From Opitutia bacterium (GTDB lineage Bacteria > Verrucomicrobiota > Verrucomicrobiia > Opitutales > Opitutaceae): a stretch of 64,000 bases of DNA. Shown piece by piece: positions 17,986 through 27,339 of this stretch. The notes beneath the pieces were generated by a model, which was given only the letters and a program-made list of their open reading frames with translations, did not search any database and was not told the DNA's origin. Both the position numbers and the translations under genes were made by a program. The stretch lies in NCBI GenBank assembly GCA_947453695.1, contig CANGHW010000007.1, positions 1-64,000 of the forward strand. Reading direction: 5' to 3'. Positions within the stretch are counted from its first letter, which is position 1, and every line of letters begins with the position of its first letter.

Positions 17986-20901
17986 ATGAACATCCGTTAT
18001 AAGCGGAAATCGGCGATTCTGTTTTCAGTCGCCGCTGCCGCGCAGCTGTTACCATCCGTCGCCGGGGCGCAATCAGCCCCCACGCCGATTGAAGTGAAAG
18101 AAGCCGAGGCCGCGAAACTCGAGAAGTTCGTCGTCACCGGTTCCATGATCAAGCGCCTCGATGGCGAGGGCGCTACGCCGCTGCTCACTATTACGCCCCT
18201 CGAACTTGAGCAGCGCGGCATCGTCAGCGCCGAGCAGATGCTCATGGAAATGAATATCAACGGCAACGGTCTCGACAATCTCGCGTCCAACGCCGACGTC
18301 GTCGCTGGTGCACAGCGCGGCAACAACGGCGCCTCCTCCGCCAATCTCCGCATGCAGGGTGCCGGAGCGACACTCATTCTCCTCAATGGCCGCCGTGTTT
18401 CCTCGCACGGCCTCAATGGCGGAGTAGTCGATCTCAATTCCATTCCTTTTGCCGCCATCGAGCGCGTCGAAGTCCTGAAGGATGGTGCATCCGCGATCTA
18501 CGGCACCGATGCCGTCGGCGGTGTGATCAACTTCATCCTCAAGACCAATTATCAGGGCGCCTCGGCCAGCGCGGCAATGGACGTCACCGAACAGGGTGGC
18601 GGAAATATCTTCCGCTATACCGCAGTCGCAGGCTTCGGCGATTTGAAGCGCGACAAATACAACGTCATGGCCTCGGTCGCCCTCGCCGACCATAAGGTCC
18701 TGCGCGGTGATCAGCGCGATTTCGTTAACACATTCCAGGTGAACCGCGGCGTCTCTCCCGACACCCGTGGCACGCCCATCGCGACGCTGTTTACGATCGG
18801 ATCCATCAAGACCGCGATCACCGGCGCCGGTCAGGCCAACGGCACCGGACCGCTGGACCCACAAAACGCCGCGCTCCGTATCAACGGCATCAACTACGTC
18901 GACGTGCCCGGCGGCCCGGGCTACTCGGGTCTCGATGGCATGGGGCCCTACGATGAAGTCCTGTGGGCTTCGCCGGCTTCGAAATACGGCTCTGCCTGGG
19001 ACACTGGTCGCGCCGCCGTGATCCAGCAGCCGGTGAAGAACAAAAATCTCGTCACCCGCGGCACATTCCAGATCGCGGAGAAACACCGGCTCGTCGCGGA
19101 AGGTGTCTTCGGTCGCTCGGAGTCGAACAAGAGCTTTTCTCCCAACCAGTGGTCGAGCAGTGCAACAGCGACCACGACCGCGCTAGATGGCCGCACCACC
19201 GTGCCGAATCCGCTGTTCAACATGGCTTACCCGAGCACCGGAGCGAGCTACAACAAGGTCTTCAACGTTCTCGCCGGCTACTTCCCGGAAATCGCGGCGA
19301 ACCGCGGTTCGCCGATGGCGTTTCGCTGGCGCTCCGTGCCGCTCGGCAACCGCGCGTTTACGACCACGACGGACACCTATCGCCTCATGGCCGGCCTCGA
19401 GGGCTCCCTCGGCTTCCTCTCGCAGTGGGATTACCGTGTCGGCGCCTCGCGCGCCGAGAGCAAGGGCAAGTCGGTGCTCAACAGCGGCTATGTTTATTCG
19501 GTGCCCTTCGTAAACTTGATCAACACGGGCGTCGTCGACGTATTCTCCTACACGCAGACACCCGAGGCGATGGCCGCGATCAACAAGACCCGCGCCGACG
19601 GCGTGGCCCTCTACGGCGGCACTTACCGCACCGATAACATGGACGCCGGTGCGTCGGGCCCGCTCTTCAAGCTTCCGGCCGGCACTGTGCAGGCCGCCCT
19701 CGGCGTGGATTGGCGCCGCGAGACCTTCCTCTTCAACGGCGACCAGCGCGCGAACCTCAATTCGTCCGACTCGCTCATCTTCAACGCGCCCTTCGACAAC
19801 AGCCTCGCGACCTCTGGCCCGCTCAAACGCATCGTCAAGGCCGTGTTTGCCGAGTTCCAGATTCCGATCCTGAAGGGTCTCGACCTTAACGCGGCCGGCC
19901 GCATCGACCAATACTCCGGTTTCGGCAGCAGCAAAAATCCGAAGTTCACCCTGCGCTACGCCCCGAACGACATGTTCCTCGTCCGCAGTTCCTACAGCAC
20001 CGGGTTCCGCGTGCCGACGTTCAAGCAGCAATATGATCCCTTCACCGACAGCCCGCTCGCCGCAACCGGACTCATCGATCCTGGCACCGGCCAACTGATT
20101 CAGCCGAACACCGCCAACGTCCGTTTCGGCGGCAAGCCCGATTTGGACCCCGAGACCGCCAAGATGTATTCCGCCGGCGTCGTCGTGCAGGTGAACAAGC
20201 ACCTCAGCGGCAACGTCGATTGGTGGCAGGTTAACCGCTCAGGAACCATCCAGAGCTTCAGCACCACGCAGCTCCTGCAGAACTATGCGCTGTTCCAAGA
20301 CCGCTTCACGCGTCGCTCCGACGGCACCATCTCGCTGATCGACACGCGCTGGGTGAACTCCGGCGAGACCACCACGCGCGGCGTGGAGGTCGGTGCGAAA
20401 GCCAACTCCGACCTCGGTCGCGGCAAGCTCACCGTCGGTTACGATCTCTCCTACCTGCTCGCCAAGAAGTCCCGGCTGTTGCCCACGGCCCCCTGGAGCG
20501 CGAACGAGATCGATACCTTCACGCGCTCAAGTGACATCGGGCTCCATCTGAAGCACTCGTCGAGCATCGGCTACCGGCAGGGTAACTGGTCGTTCCTCGT
20601 GAATAATGTCTACCGCGGCAGTTACACCGATGCCGTGCTCCCCGGCGTCGCCAATGGCTCCGTGAAGCCCGTCGACTGGAATCCGATCGTGAAGCCCTAC
20701 AGCATCTACGGCCTGAGTGCGACCTATCGCGGCATCAAGAATGTGACGCTCATCGCCGGTGTCCGGAATCTCTTCAACACGGACCCGCCCTTCTCTGCCA
20801 CCTACGACACCAACAGCGGTGCCGGCAGCAGCTGGGAGCCTCGCATCGCCGATCCGCGCGGTCGCTCCTACTCGCTGCGCGTAGACTACAAGTTCAAGTG
20901 A
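17986..20901 (+). CDS. TonB-dependent outer-membrane receptor
   Basis: 971 residues with signal peptide (LLPSVAGAQS) and a TonB box-like KLEKFVVTGSMIKR. The plug carries RMQGAGATLILLNGRRVSSHG, then VEVLKDGASAIYGTDAVGGVINFIL, and the rest is barrel. It belongs to the same broad group as the receptor at 15115 but is clearly a different protein, so not a recent duplication. The last residues are DYKFK, one residue past the usual terminal aromatic. It sits between two intrinsic terminators and so is a single-gene transcript. Substrate unknown; plant or algal glycan oligosaccharides are plausible in this lineage. Confidence 0.92.
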   Translation: MNIRYKRKSAILFSVAAAAQLLPSVAGAQSAPTPIEVKEAEAAKLEKFVVTGSMIKRLDGEGATPLLTITPLELEQRGIVSAEQMLMEMNINGNGLDNLASNADVVAGAQRGNNGASSANLRMQGAGATLILLNGRRVSSHGLNGGVVDLNSIPFAAIERVEVLKDGASAIYGTDAVGGVINFILKTNYQGASASAAMDVTEQGGGNIFRYTAVAGFGDLKRDKYNVMASVALADHKVLRGDQRDFVNTFQVNRGVSPDTRGTPIATLFTIGSIKTAITGAGQANGTGPLDPQNAALRINGINYVDVPGGPGYSGLDGMGPYDEVLWASPASKYGSAWDTGRAAVIQQPVKNKNLVTRGTFQIAEKHRLVAEGVFGRSESNKSFSPNQWSSSATATTTALDGRTTVPNPLFNMAYPSTGASYNKVFNVLAGYFPEIAANRGSPMAFRWRSVPLGNRAFTTTTDTYRLMAGLEGSLGFLSQWDYRVGASRAESKGKSVLNSGYVYSVPFVNLINTGVVDVFSYTQTPEAMAAINKTRADGVALYGGTYRTDNMDAGASGPLFKLPAGTVQAALGVDWRRETFLFNGDQRANLNSSDSLIFNAPFDNSLATSGPLKRIVKAVFAEFQIPILKGLDLNAAGRIDQYSGFGSSKNPKFTLRYAPNDMFLVRSSYSTGFRVPTFKQQYDPFTDSPLAATGLIDPGTGQLIQPNTANVRFGGKPDLDPETAKMYSAGVVVQVNKHLSGNVDWWQVNRSGTIQSFSTTQLLQNYALFQDRFTRRSDGTISLIDTRWVNSGETTTRGVEVGAKANSDLGRGKLTVGYDLSYLLAKKSRLLPTAPWSANEIDTFTRSSDIGLHLKHSSSIGYRQGNWSFLVNNVYRGSYTDAVLPGVANGSVKPVDWNPIVKPYSIYGLSATYRGIKNVTLIAGVRNLFNTDPPFSATYDTNSGAGSSWEPRIADPRGRSYSLRVDYKFK

Positions 20902-20931
20902 TCGTCTGAGTAATTCGATTTTCGCTTTGCG

Positions 20932-20968
20932 CGGCCCCCGGCTTTACTGCCGGGGGCCGTTTTGTTTT
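20932..20968 (+). terminator. Intrinsic terminator after the second TonB receptor
   Basis: An 11-bp stem (CGGCCCCCGGC / GCCGGGGGCCG) with a six-base loop, followed by TTTTGTTTT. Confidence 0.93.
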
Positions 20969-21061
20969 CACCCTGCCGGCCGGGCGACGGAAACTCGCAC
21001 GCACACGTGGACGGGAATCCGGATTGAACTCAATCGGAGGCTCCGCACGCTCCGCCCCGTC

Positions 21062-21865
21062 ATGATTCTCTCTGTCGGCTGCACTCTCGGCTACGAGGTG
21101 CAGTCCCCCACCGCGAATTTCACTTTCAACATTCTCGCCAACCGCGATCCGTTTCAACACGTGGGCGACGAGGGCATTCGCCTTACCCCGGATTTGCCGA
21201 TCGGTGAGCGCACGGCGACGTCGAAGGGCAACCGGGTGTTTCGCGTCGAGGCGCCGGCCGGGATGTTTGAGGTCACGTATCGGGCAATGGTGGAAGTGCG
21301 TCGGCCCGCGATGCCAGCGGAGGTGAAGATCGACAATCCCGGGCGTCTGCCGCTCTCGATTCTCACCTACATGCTGCCGAGTCGCTACTGCGAGAGCGAC
21401 CGCTTCAACCAGCACGCGTGGGATCTCTTCGGTAAAATTTCCAACCGCGCTGATCAGGTCCGCGAGATATGCCGTTGGGTGGATGCAACCCTCGTCTATG
21501 CGCCCGGCGCGACCGACTCGCGCACCTCGGCGTGGGACGTGTGGCAGCTGAAAAAGGGCGTCTGTCGCGACTATACCCACCTCGCGATCTCCATGTGTCG
21601 CGCGCTGAACATCCCGGCGCGCTACGTGGGCTGTTACGCCGTGGGCTTGGAGCCCATGGATTTTCACGCGTGCTTCGAGGCGTGGCTCGGGGGGCAGTGG
21701 TATCTTTTCGACCCGACGGACAGCATTGATCCATACCACATCGCCGTGATCGCGCGCGGCCGCGATGCGGCCAACGCCGCGCTCACGACAATCTTCGGCC
21801 GGGTCAACGCGGCGCCCGTCAAGGTGCGCTGCACGGTCGCACCCGCTGTGACGTCGCCCGAGTAG
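21062..21865 (+). CDS. Transglutaminase-like (cysteine protease fold) protein
   Basis: 267 residues from the ATG at 21062 (MILSVGCTLGYEV). The N-terminal half is beta-rich, as in bacterial transglutaminase-like proteins. The core has the Cys-His-Asp triad in order: GVCRDYTHLAISMCRALNIPAR (Cys), DFHACFEAWL (His) and WYLFDPTD (Asp). No signal peptide is evident, so it is probably cytoplasmic. Such proteins act as proteases or amidases. The frame is open further upstream to 20927 but runs through the terminator hairpin, so that part is not coding. Confidence 0.88.
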   Translation: MILSVGCTLGYEVQSPTANFTFNILANRDPFQHVGDEGIRLTPDLPIGERTATSKGNRVFRVEAPAGMFEVTYRAMVEVRRPAMPAEVKIDNPGRLPLSILTYMLPSRYCESDRFNQHAWDLFGKISNRADQVREICRWVDATLVYAPGATDSRTSAWDVWQLKKGVCRDYTHLAISMCRALNIPARYVGCYAVGLEPMDFHACFEAWLGGQWYLFDPTDSIDPYHIAVIARGRDAANAALTTIFGRVNAAPVKVRCTVAPAVTSPE

Positions 21866-22261
21866 TTTGAGCGAAGTTGTAGGCGCGCGGTGCAGGCCAG
21901 ACGGCGACAGGACCGCGGATTCGTCTCGATCCGTCTATCGGGTTATGCGGCGGGACTCCTCATTCGTGAAGAGTTCCGGCATGGTGGAGGCAGCGGCGAC
22001 CGGAGCGGGAAATCCGAGGACAAGTAACCACTGGTAGGCGTTGACCTCGGGTGAGGTCTCGGTGCGGGAAGTTTCGGCTGAAGCGCAGAAGGGCGAGCGG
22101 GAGATCGAGTTCATGGCGACAGAATGGCGGATGAGCAGTTAGCGAATGTGAGGGCCGGAAACGTAGATCCTTCATTCGGAGTGACCGTGGAGGATTAACG
22201 AGGGATCGGGAGTCACTCCGCCTAGTAGTCGGCGGGGTGACTGGTCGCAGTATTCGGCATA
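21866..22261. other. Intergenic region with one doubtful small ORF
   Basis: About 400 bases without a firm gene. On the minus strand, 22114-21935 encodes 59 codons beginning MNSISRSPFCASAET and including a hydrophobic WLLVLGFPAPVAAAS segment. It has no recognisable ribosome-binding site or family, and I give it about 0.2 probability of being real. No repeat, tRNA or terminator was seen here. Confidence 0.4.
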
Positions 22262-22750
22262 TCAGTCTCGAGATGGACCGGGAGGATGAATCTCATCGCC
22301 GGAGAGCTGGCCGTCGTGGTCGAAATCTAGAGCGGCGAGACTGGTTGGGGCGTTGGCGATTTCGGTGGCGGAAAGCGAGCCGTCAGCATTGGCGTCGAGT
22401 GCCAGCATCAATGGCGGAGTCGGGTGCGCCCGGCTGACAGTAGCGGGAGGTGCAGGATGATCACGATGGGCCGACGAATCGGCCGGCAGCGGCGGATGGA
22501 GTTCGTCGGCCGAGATCACACCGTCGCCGTTGGTGTCCAGACTGCGCAGGGCTGTAGGAGCGGCGGCGATCTCGCTAGCGCTAATCACGCCGTCGTGATT
22601 AATGTCGAGCGCGTGCACCAATGGAGGTGGGGGGCGGTGGCCAGGGCGCGGTCCCTTAACCGGAGCGTCGTCGGTCTCGGCGAGCGAAAAAGCGACGAGC
22701 GTAAGTGGCAGGCTGAGGGTGAAGAGGAGTTTTGCAGTTTTCATTTTCAT
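22262..22750 (-). CDS. Exported EF-hand protein with four loops
   Basis: 162 residues: signal peptide (KLLFTLSLPLTLVAFSLAE), a Pro/His/Arg-rich linker (PRPGHRPPPP), then two EF-hand pairs separated by another His/Pro linker. Loops: DINHDGVISASE, DTNGDGVISADE, DANADGSLSATE and DFDHDGQLSGDE, all with good Ca2+ ligands. The two halves are similar to each other, suggesting internal duplication. It lies downstream of the sensor kinase on the same strand, after a shorter EF-hand gene. It probably buffers or senses periplasmic calcium; a link to the kinase is inferred from position only. Confidence 0.85.
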   Translation of the reverse strand: MKMKTAKLLFTLSLPLTLVAFSLAETDDAPVKGPRPGHRPPPPLVHALDINHDGVISASEIAAAPTALRSLDTNGDGVISADELHPPLPADSSAHRDHPAPPATVSRAHPTPPLMLALDANADGSLSATEIANAPTSLAALDFDHDGQLSGDEIHPPGPSRD

Positions 22751-22923
22751 AGGGATGATCCGGCCCCAATGGCGCCGTTACCGTCCAAATGGGCGATGAA
22801 GTGAGCGGTGCAATTGGTGATTACAGAGCAAGACGGCCCGATTGTTTCGCTACGGTTAATGCGCCGCTGATTTTTGTTATGCCCGTGTAAAGTTCGACGT
22901 TGGGCGTTGGAGAGAGGAGAAAA

Positions 22924-23232
22924 TCAGCGCCAGCCGCAGGGCATGGGCACCTCGTCGGCGGTGAGCACGCCATCGCGATTGGCGTCGAGCATGCGGAGCA
23001 GTTCGCTCGCGCGATCGATTTCGGCGGCGCTCAGTTGGCCATCGGCATCAAAAGCAGCGAGTAGGGGATTGTTCGCGGGCCGTCGGGTGACCTCTGAAGT
23101 GAGAGCGGCGGAGGCGCAGCTCGAAGATGCAGCGGCCGGGGCAGTAGCGGGGCCACGGTGATTATCCGACGAGAGGGCAGCGACGTTGAGGGCGACGGTG
23201 CCGAGGAGGCAGCAAGCGACGAACGTTTTCAT
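22924..23232 (-). CDS. Small exported EF-hand protein
   Basis: 102 residues from the ATG at 23232 (MKTFVACCLLGTVALNVAAL, a signal peptide). One canonical loop is present (DANRDGVLTADE), preceded by a shortened one (AAFDADGQLSAAE), so it is a single degenerate pair. The C-terminus is MPCGWR. It is about 100 bases downstream of the kinase stop on the same strand and upstream of the four-loop EF-hand gene, so the three may form one unit. The cysteines in the mature part (CAS, PCGW) could form a disulphide. Confidence 0.75.
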   Translation of the reverse strand: MKTFVACCLLGTVALNVAALSSDNHRGPATAPAAASSSCASAALTSEVTRRPANNPLLAAFDADGQLSAAEIDRASELLRMLDANRDGVLTADEVPMPCGWR

Positions 23233-23335
23233 GACGGGGGTGGAGTGCCGCCAGTAAACCACCCCTGTGTTAGGCGATCATGAAAAGTTACTTCTTTTTC
23301 TTTAAGGCGCGGTAAAGGTTGGGCGGTCTCACCGA

Positions 23336-24853
23336 TTAGCTATGGGCGAGATTCAAGCGCAGCTCGGCGCGAAATCCGCGGGGTGTGCGGTTAGTGAAAT
23401 GCACTTCGCCGCCGCACGCGGCCAGGCTGCTGCGCACGATGGCGAGACCGAGACCGGTGCCGCCGGCTTCACGGCTGCGGGCTGAGTCTGGGCGATAGAA
23501 GGGCTCGCCGAGCCGGTTGAGCGCCTCGGGTGGCACGCCGGGCCCTTCGTCTTCCACGGCGAGCAGCACGCAAGGACCATCCCTTTGTGCTACGACCCGG
23601 ATGGCATCGTCGGGCGTGGTGTAGCGCACGGCGTTGCGGAGGAGGTTTCCGATGGCTCTACCGAGCAAGGCGGCGTCGGCGCGCACCACGAGATCAGGCG
23701 GGATGGTGACCTTCACGCGTGAAACGGCGTGTTCGCGCACGAGGGCCTCATGGACGAGGTAGGGCAGGGCCACTTCCTGCAGCTCGGCGTCGCGGGGGCG
23801 CAGTCCGGCTTTGGTAAAGGCGAGCAGCTCGTTGGTGAGCGTGGCCATCTGTTGAACTTCCTCGCGCACGTCGGCGACATGTTCGTGGAGCGCGGGATCG
23901 GCGCGGGTTTCCAGTATTTCGGTGGCAACTTGGAGTCGACCGAGCGGCGAGCCTAGTTCGTGGGCGACATCGCCGAGAAAGCGCTTCTGACCGTTCACGA
24001 GTGTGTCGAGTCGCTCGGCCATGCGGTTGACGGACACGCCGAGGTGGCCGAGTTCGTCGCGACGGTCGAGGGCGACGCGCGTATCGAAGTGTCCCTCTGC
24101 TATACGTTCGGTTGCACGGGTGAGCCGGTTGAGCGATCGCGTAATGCTGCCAATGAGCGGCAGCCAAAAGAGGACGGACAGCACGAGGGCGCCCACTGCG
24201 ACGGCTAGCCAAGGTCCGGCATGGAGCAATAGTCCTACCGACCAGAGCGAAGATGCTCGAATGATGATTGTGCCGGGGACGGGGCGGCCAAAGTCATTGG
24301 GAATGGGTAGACGCAGCCCGAACCAAGTGGCCGTGGGTGTGCCGGTGCGAAAGACAAAGCGACCTTCGCTCAACCGGGCTTCGCCCGGCAGGCGTCCACC
24401 TGAAGGAGGGCGTTTCCCTGGCGGGCCCCGATCTTCGCCGGGCGGTGGACCTCCTTCACCACGGCCCGGGCGGGGCGGTGGTCGCATTCCCGGAGGTCCC
24501 TCTTCGCCACGGAGGTTTCCACGACTCAGCTCGTCGCGCACGGGCGTCGGTAGTTCCACGGCGGGACCGGCTACCTGGATGCCGTCGTTACGGAAGAGAT
24601 AGAAATCCGCACCGTATTTCCGGGCGCGTGTGCTCAAGATGGTGGGTCGCACCCCAGATGGCTCGGAATTGAGATCGCGGGCGATGGAGTCACCGATGCT
24701 TTGCAGCTGTTCGCCGAGGGCGCCGCGGGTCAGGGAATTCCAGCCGAGGCCAAACTGTGAGATGTAGAATGCGCCACCCGCGGTCGCCAGCAGCAGCAAA
24801 TTGGCGAGTAACCAGAGGGAGATTTTCAGCGAGAGAGGGGCGGTGACTTTCAT
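23336..24853 (-). CDS. Two-component sensor histidine kinase, CpxA/EnvZ-like
   Basis: 505 residues: TM1 at about 10-32, a periplasmic sensor domain to about 205 that contains an unusual Gly/Pro/Arg-rich insert (residues 118-160), TM2 at about 212-235, HAMP (SITRSLNRLTRATERIAEG), HisKA with the phospho-accepting His298 in DVAHELGSPLGRL, and an HATPase domain with N box NLLRNAVRYT, G1 EDEGPGVP and G2 GGTGLGLAIV. Residues DVAHELGSPL match the CpxA group. Its likely partner is the OmpR-type regulator at 27747-28487, on the same strand but 2.9 kb away. The divergent gene at 24997 shares its promoter region, which carries the tandem TTAAC motif. Confidence 0.92.
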   Translation of the reverse strand: MKVTAPLSLKISLWLLANLLLLATAGGAFYISQFGLGWNSLTRGALGEQLQSIGDSIARDLNSEPSGVRPTILSTRARKYGADFYLFRNDGIQVAGPAVELPTPVRDELSRGNLRGEEGPPGMRPPPRPGRGEGGPPPGEDRGPPGKRPPSGGRLPGEARLSEGRFVFRTGTPTATWFGLRLPIPNDFGRPVPGTIIIRASSLWSVGLLLHAGPWLAVAVGALVLSVLFWLPLIGSITRSLNRLTRATERIAEGHFDTRVALDRRDELGHLGVSVNRMAERLDTLVNGQKRFLGDVAHELGSPLGRLQVATEILETRADPALHEHVADVREEVQQMATLTNELLAFTKAGLRPRDAELQEVALPYLVHEALVREHAVSRVKVTIPPDLVVRADAALLGRAIGNLLRNAVRYTTPDDAIRVVAQRDGPCVLLAVEDEGPGVPPEALNRLGEPFYRPDSARSREAGGTGLGLAIVRSSLAACGGEVHFTNRTPRGFRAELRLNLAHS

Positions 24854-24900
24854 GGGCGCGGGGCGACTCGACCTGGGCAGCCTACGCGAGTCGGTGCCGG

Positions 24901-24941
24901 AAATCCCGCCCGTTTACGCCTGCTTAACAAAAATCCCGCCG
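24901..24941. promoter_or_regulatory. Candidate OmpR-type operator between kinase and YHYH genes
   Basis: TTTAC at 24913 and TTAAC at 24924 are exactly 11 bp apart, the spacing used by OmpR/PhoB-family regulators on direct half-sites. They are framed by two copies of AAATCCCGCC (24901 and 24931). The sequence TTAACAAAAATCCC closely matches TTAACAAATCCCC in the other divergent region at 28551. A further TTAAC occurs at 24956. Confidence 0.5.
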
Positions 24942-24996
24942 TGACACACATCCACTTAACCCAGGCGTGGTTTCATCGGAGTCAGCCACCCACTCC

Positions 24997-27321
24997 ATGA
25001 AATTCCCCTTCCTTTCAATCTTCGCCGCGCTTGCGGGCGCAGCTTTCGTCTCTACCGCCGCTGCCGCCGAGCCGCAGCTCGAGTCCTGGCAGACCGCCAA
25101 CACTCGCCGCTATGCGCGCATCTACGAGACCGACGCCGCGCGGCTCGCTGGCACCTCCGTTACCACGTGGACGCGCGGCACGACTTCCCAGACTACGCCC
25201 AGCTACGCGGGCGTGATCCAGGTGTCGTATTCCGCGAATTGGGTCTATCTTCGCTCGAGCGGCCTCGGCACCCACGTCATGGGCCCGTGGTATGGCAATG
25301 CAGCCCACACCCAGCCGTTTCCGAGTTATCCGGCCAACGCGGGCGTGCTCTACCGTATCCCGCGGGTGCCGACCATTCCGACGACCAAGACCCTCACCGG
25401 CCTCGCGGCCATCGGCTACTTTGTCGACGGCGTCGCCGCTTTCGACAACCGCGATGCGTTTTCCTATTCGACGGCGAGCAACGCCGACGCCTCGCCCGTC
25501 AACGGTCTGCGCGGTGACGGCGTGTGGAACCGGGAAGCCTATCACAACGAGGGGCAGACCTTCGATCCGGCGTTCGCGCATCAGGCCCAGACAAACCACC
25601 ATTATCACGCCAATGCCCCCGCGGTGCGCTATCAGCTCGGCGATCATGTTGACTTTAACCCGAGCACGAAGATCTACACCGAGAGCACTGGCCCGGTCAC
25701 GGCGCACTCGCCCATCGTCGCCTGGTTGCAAGACGGCCTGCCCGTTTATGGTCCCTACGGCTACTCTTCGCCGATGGACGCGAAGAGCGGCCTCCGCCGC
25801 ATGATTTCCGGTTACGTGAAACGCGACGGCACCAATGGCACGACCAATCTCGCCACCACTGGGCGCACAACTCTGCCGGCTTGGGCGGCGCGCACCCAGA
25901 ATCGCAGCGCGACGTTGCCGGCCACGGTCTACGGCCCCGCGGTGAGCACGGCCTACGCCCTCGGTCACTTCATCGAAGACTACGACTACCTCGGCGACCT
26001 CGGTAAAGTCCAGGGAACGGATTTCGATTTGAACGAAAACAATGTCCGCTTCTGCGTGACTCCGGAGTTTCCCGCCGGCACTTGGGCGTATTTCCTGACG
26101 ATTGAAGCGGACGGCACGCCGAGATATCCCAATATGGTGGGCCGGGCCTATTTCGGCGCGGCGACCGGTGGAATCGTTAACGCGATCAACGAAACCGTCA
26201 CCGAATTCGTTCGCGCCAGCCAGGCGTCGGCGATTTCCGTGAGCGCCACCAATGCGGGCGGTGCGGTTGCGCTCACGTGGTCCTCGGTCGAAGGCGCAAC
26301 CTACAAGATCGAAACGTCCCCCGATGCCACGACTTGGTCGGCTCTTACAGGAGCGACGGCGATCACGAGCAGTGGTGGCGACATGACAAGTTTTTCCACG
26401 GCGACCATCGCCTCCAACTATCGGGTGACGCTCACCGCGCTCGCCACCTACGATACCCGTGGTGCCGGCGGCCTTTCGGGCGTAGGCAACTCCGCCATCG
26501 CAAACGCCGCGGTCGGTTCCAGTGGCACGGCGCGGCTCGTCAATATCGCGACCCGGGCGGCGCTCGGCGGCGCAGCCGGCACGCCTATCCCTGGTTTTGT
26601 GCTCAGTGGCACCGGCACGAAGCAGATGCTTGTGCGCGCGGTTGGACCGACGCTGGGCAACTTCGGCGTAAGTGGCGTGCTCGCCGATCCGCGCCTGAGT
26701 TTGGTTAGCGGCGGCACGACGCTCGCGACCAACGACAATTGGTTGGCGGGTGATGCCGCAGCGATGGTCGCTGCCGGCGCGTTTGCGCTCACAGCCGCCA
26801 GCAAGGATGCCGCGTTGGTCGCCGCGCTCGGTGCCGGCAGCTATTCCGCGCCCGTGTCGGCGACTGACGGCGGCAGTGGCATCGCCCTGCTCGAAGTTTA
26901 CGACGCGGCGAGTTCGTCGGCGGTCAAGGTGGTCAACGCGTCGACCCGTGCGTTCGTCGGCACCGGCGATTCCGTGCTGATTCCGGGCTTCGTGATCGGA
27001 GGCACCGGTGCACTCCGGTTGCTCGTCCGCGCGATCGGCCCTGGACTGGCGAATTTCAACCTGAGCGGTGTCTTAGCCGACCCTACGCTTACGCTCTATA
27101 GCGGGGCTACGGTCTTGGCCACCAACGACAACTGGTCCAGCGCGGCGAACGCGACCGAGATTGCGGCGACCGCTGCGGCCGTGGGCGCGTTCGCGCTGAC
27201 GAGCGGAAGCAAGGATGCGGCTCTGCTGGTTACGCTACCGCCCGGAGCCTATACCGCCGTCGTCAGCGGAGTGGCTAACTCCACGGGCACTGCGCTCGTG
27301 GAACTCTACACGGTGCCCTGA
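24997..27321 (+). CDS. Exported YHYH-domain protein with C-terminal NDNW repeats
   Basis: 774 residues from the ATG at 24997, which opens a signal peptide (LSIFAALAGAAFVSTAAAA). Residues about 25-405 are a YHYH domain: TNHHYHANAP near residue 200, DGLPVYGPYGY, FIEDYDY and VRFCVTPEFPAGTWAYF. After a short fibronectin-like stretch (about 415-505), two copies of a roughly 120-residue repeat follow (starting near 513 and 644), each with LVRAxGPxLxNF, SGVLADPxLxL and ATNDNW, ending VELYTVP. The YHYH family has no assigned chemistry, but its conserved His residues suggest metal binding. The same repeat ends the Ig-domain protein at 40057. The lone receiver gene follows by 18 bp. It shares a divergent promoter region with the kinase gene. 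Confidence 0.85.
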   Translation: MKFPFLSIFAALAGAAFVSTAAAAEPQLESWQTANTRRYARIYETDAARLAGTSVTTWTRGTTSQTTPSYAGVIQVSYSANWVYLRSSGLGTHVMGPWYGNAAHTQPFPSYPANAGVLYRIPRVPTIPTTKTLTGLAAIGYFVDGVAAFDNRDAFSYSTASNADASPVNGLRGDGVWNREAYHNEGQTFDPAFAHQAQTNHHYHANAPAVRYQLGDHVDFNPSTKIYTESTGPVTAHSPIVAWLQDGLPVYGPYGYSSPMDAKSGLRRMISGYVKRDGTNGTTNLATTGRTTLPAWAARTQNRSATLPATVYGPAVSTAYALGHFIEDYDYLGDLGKVQGTDFDLNENNVRFCVTPEFPAGTWAYFLTIEADGTPRYPNMVGRAYFGAATGGIVNAINETVTEFVRASQASAISVSATNAGGAVALTWSSVEGATYKIETSPDATTWSALTGATAITSSGGDMTSFSTATIASNYRVTLTALATYDTRGAGGLSGVGNSAIANAAVGSSGTARLVNIATRAALGGAAGTPIPGFVLSGTGTKQMLVRAVGPTLGNFGVSGVLADPRLSLVSGGTTLATNDNWLAGDAAAMVAAGAFALTAASKDAALVAALGAGSYSAPVSATDGGSGIALLEVYDAASSSAVKVVNASTRAFVGTGDSVLIPGFVIGGTGALRLLVRAIGPGLANFNLSGVLADPTLTLYSGATVLATNDNWSSAANATEIAATAAAVGAFALTSGSKDAALLVTLPPGAYTAVVSGVANSTGTALVELYTVP

Positions 27322-27339
27322 GGTCCAATCTGAGAAAAA

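Noticed and set aside
21935-22114. 59-codon minus-strand ORF as a firm gene
   Set aside because: It has no ribosome-binding site, family or coupled neighbour; kept only as a note in the intergenic entry.
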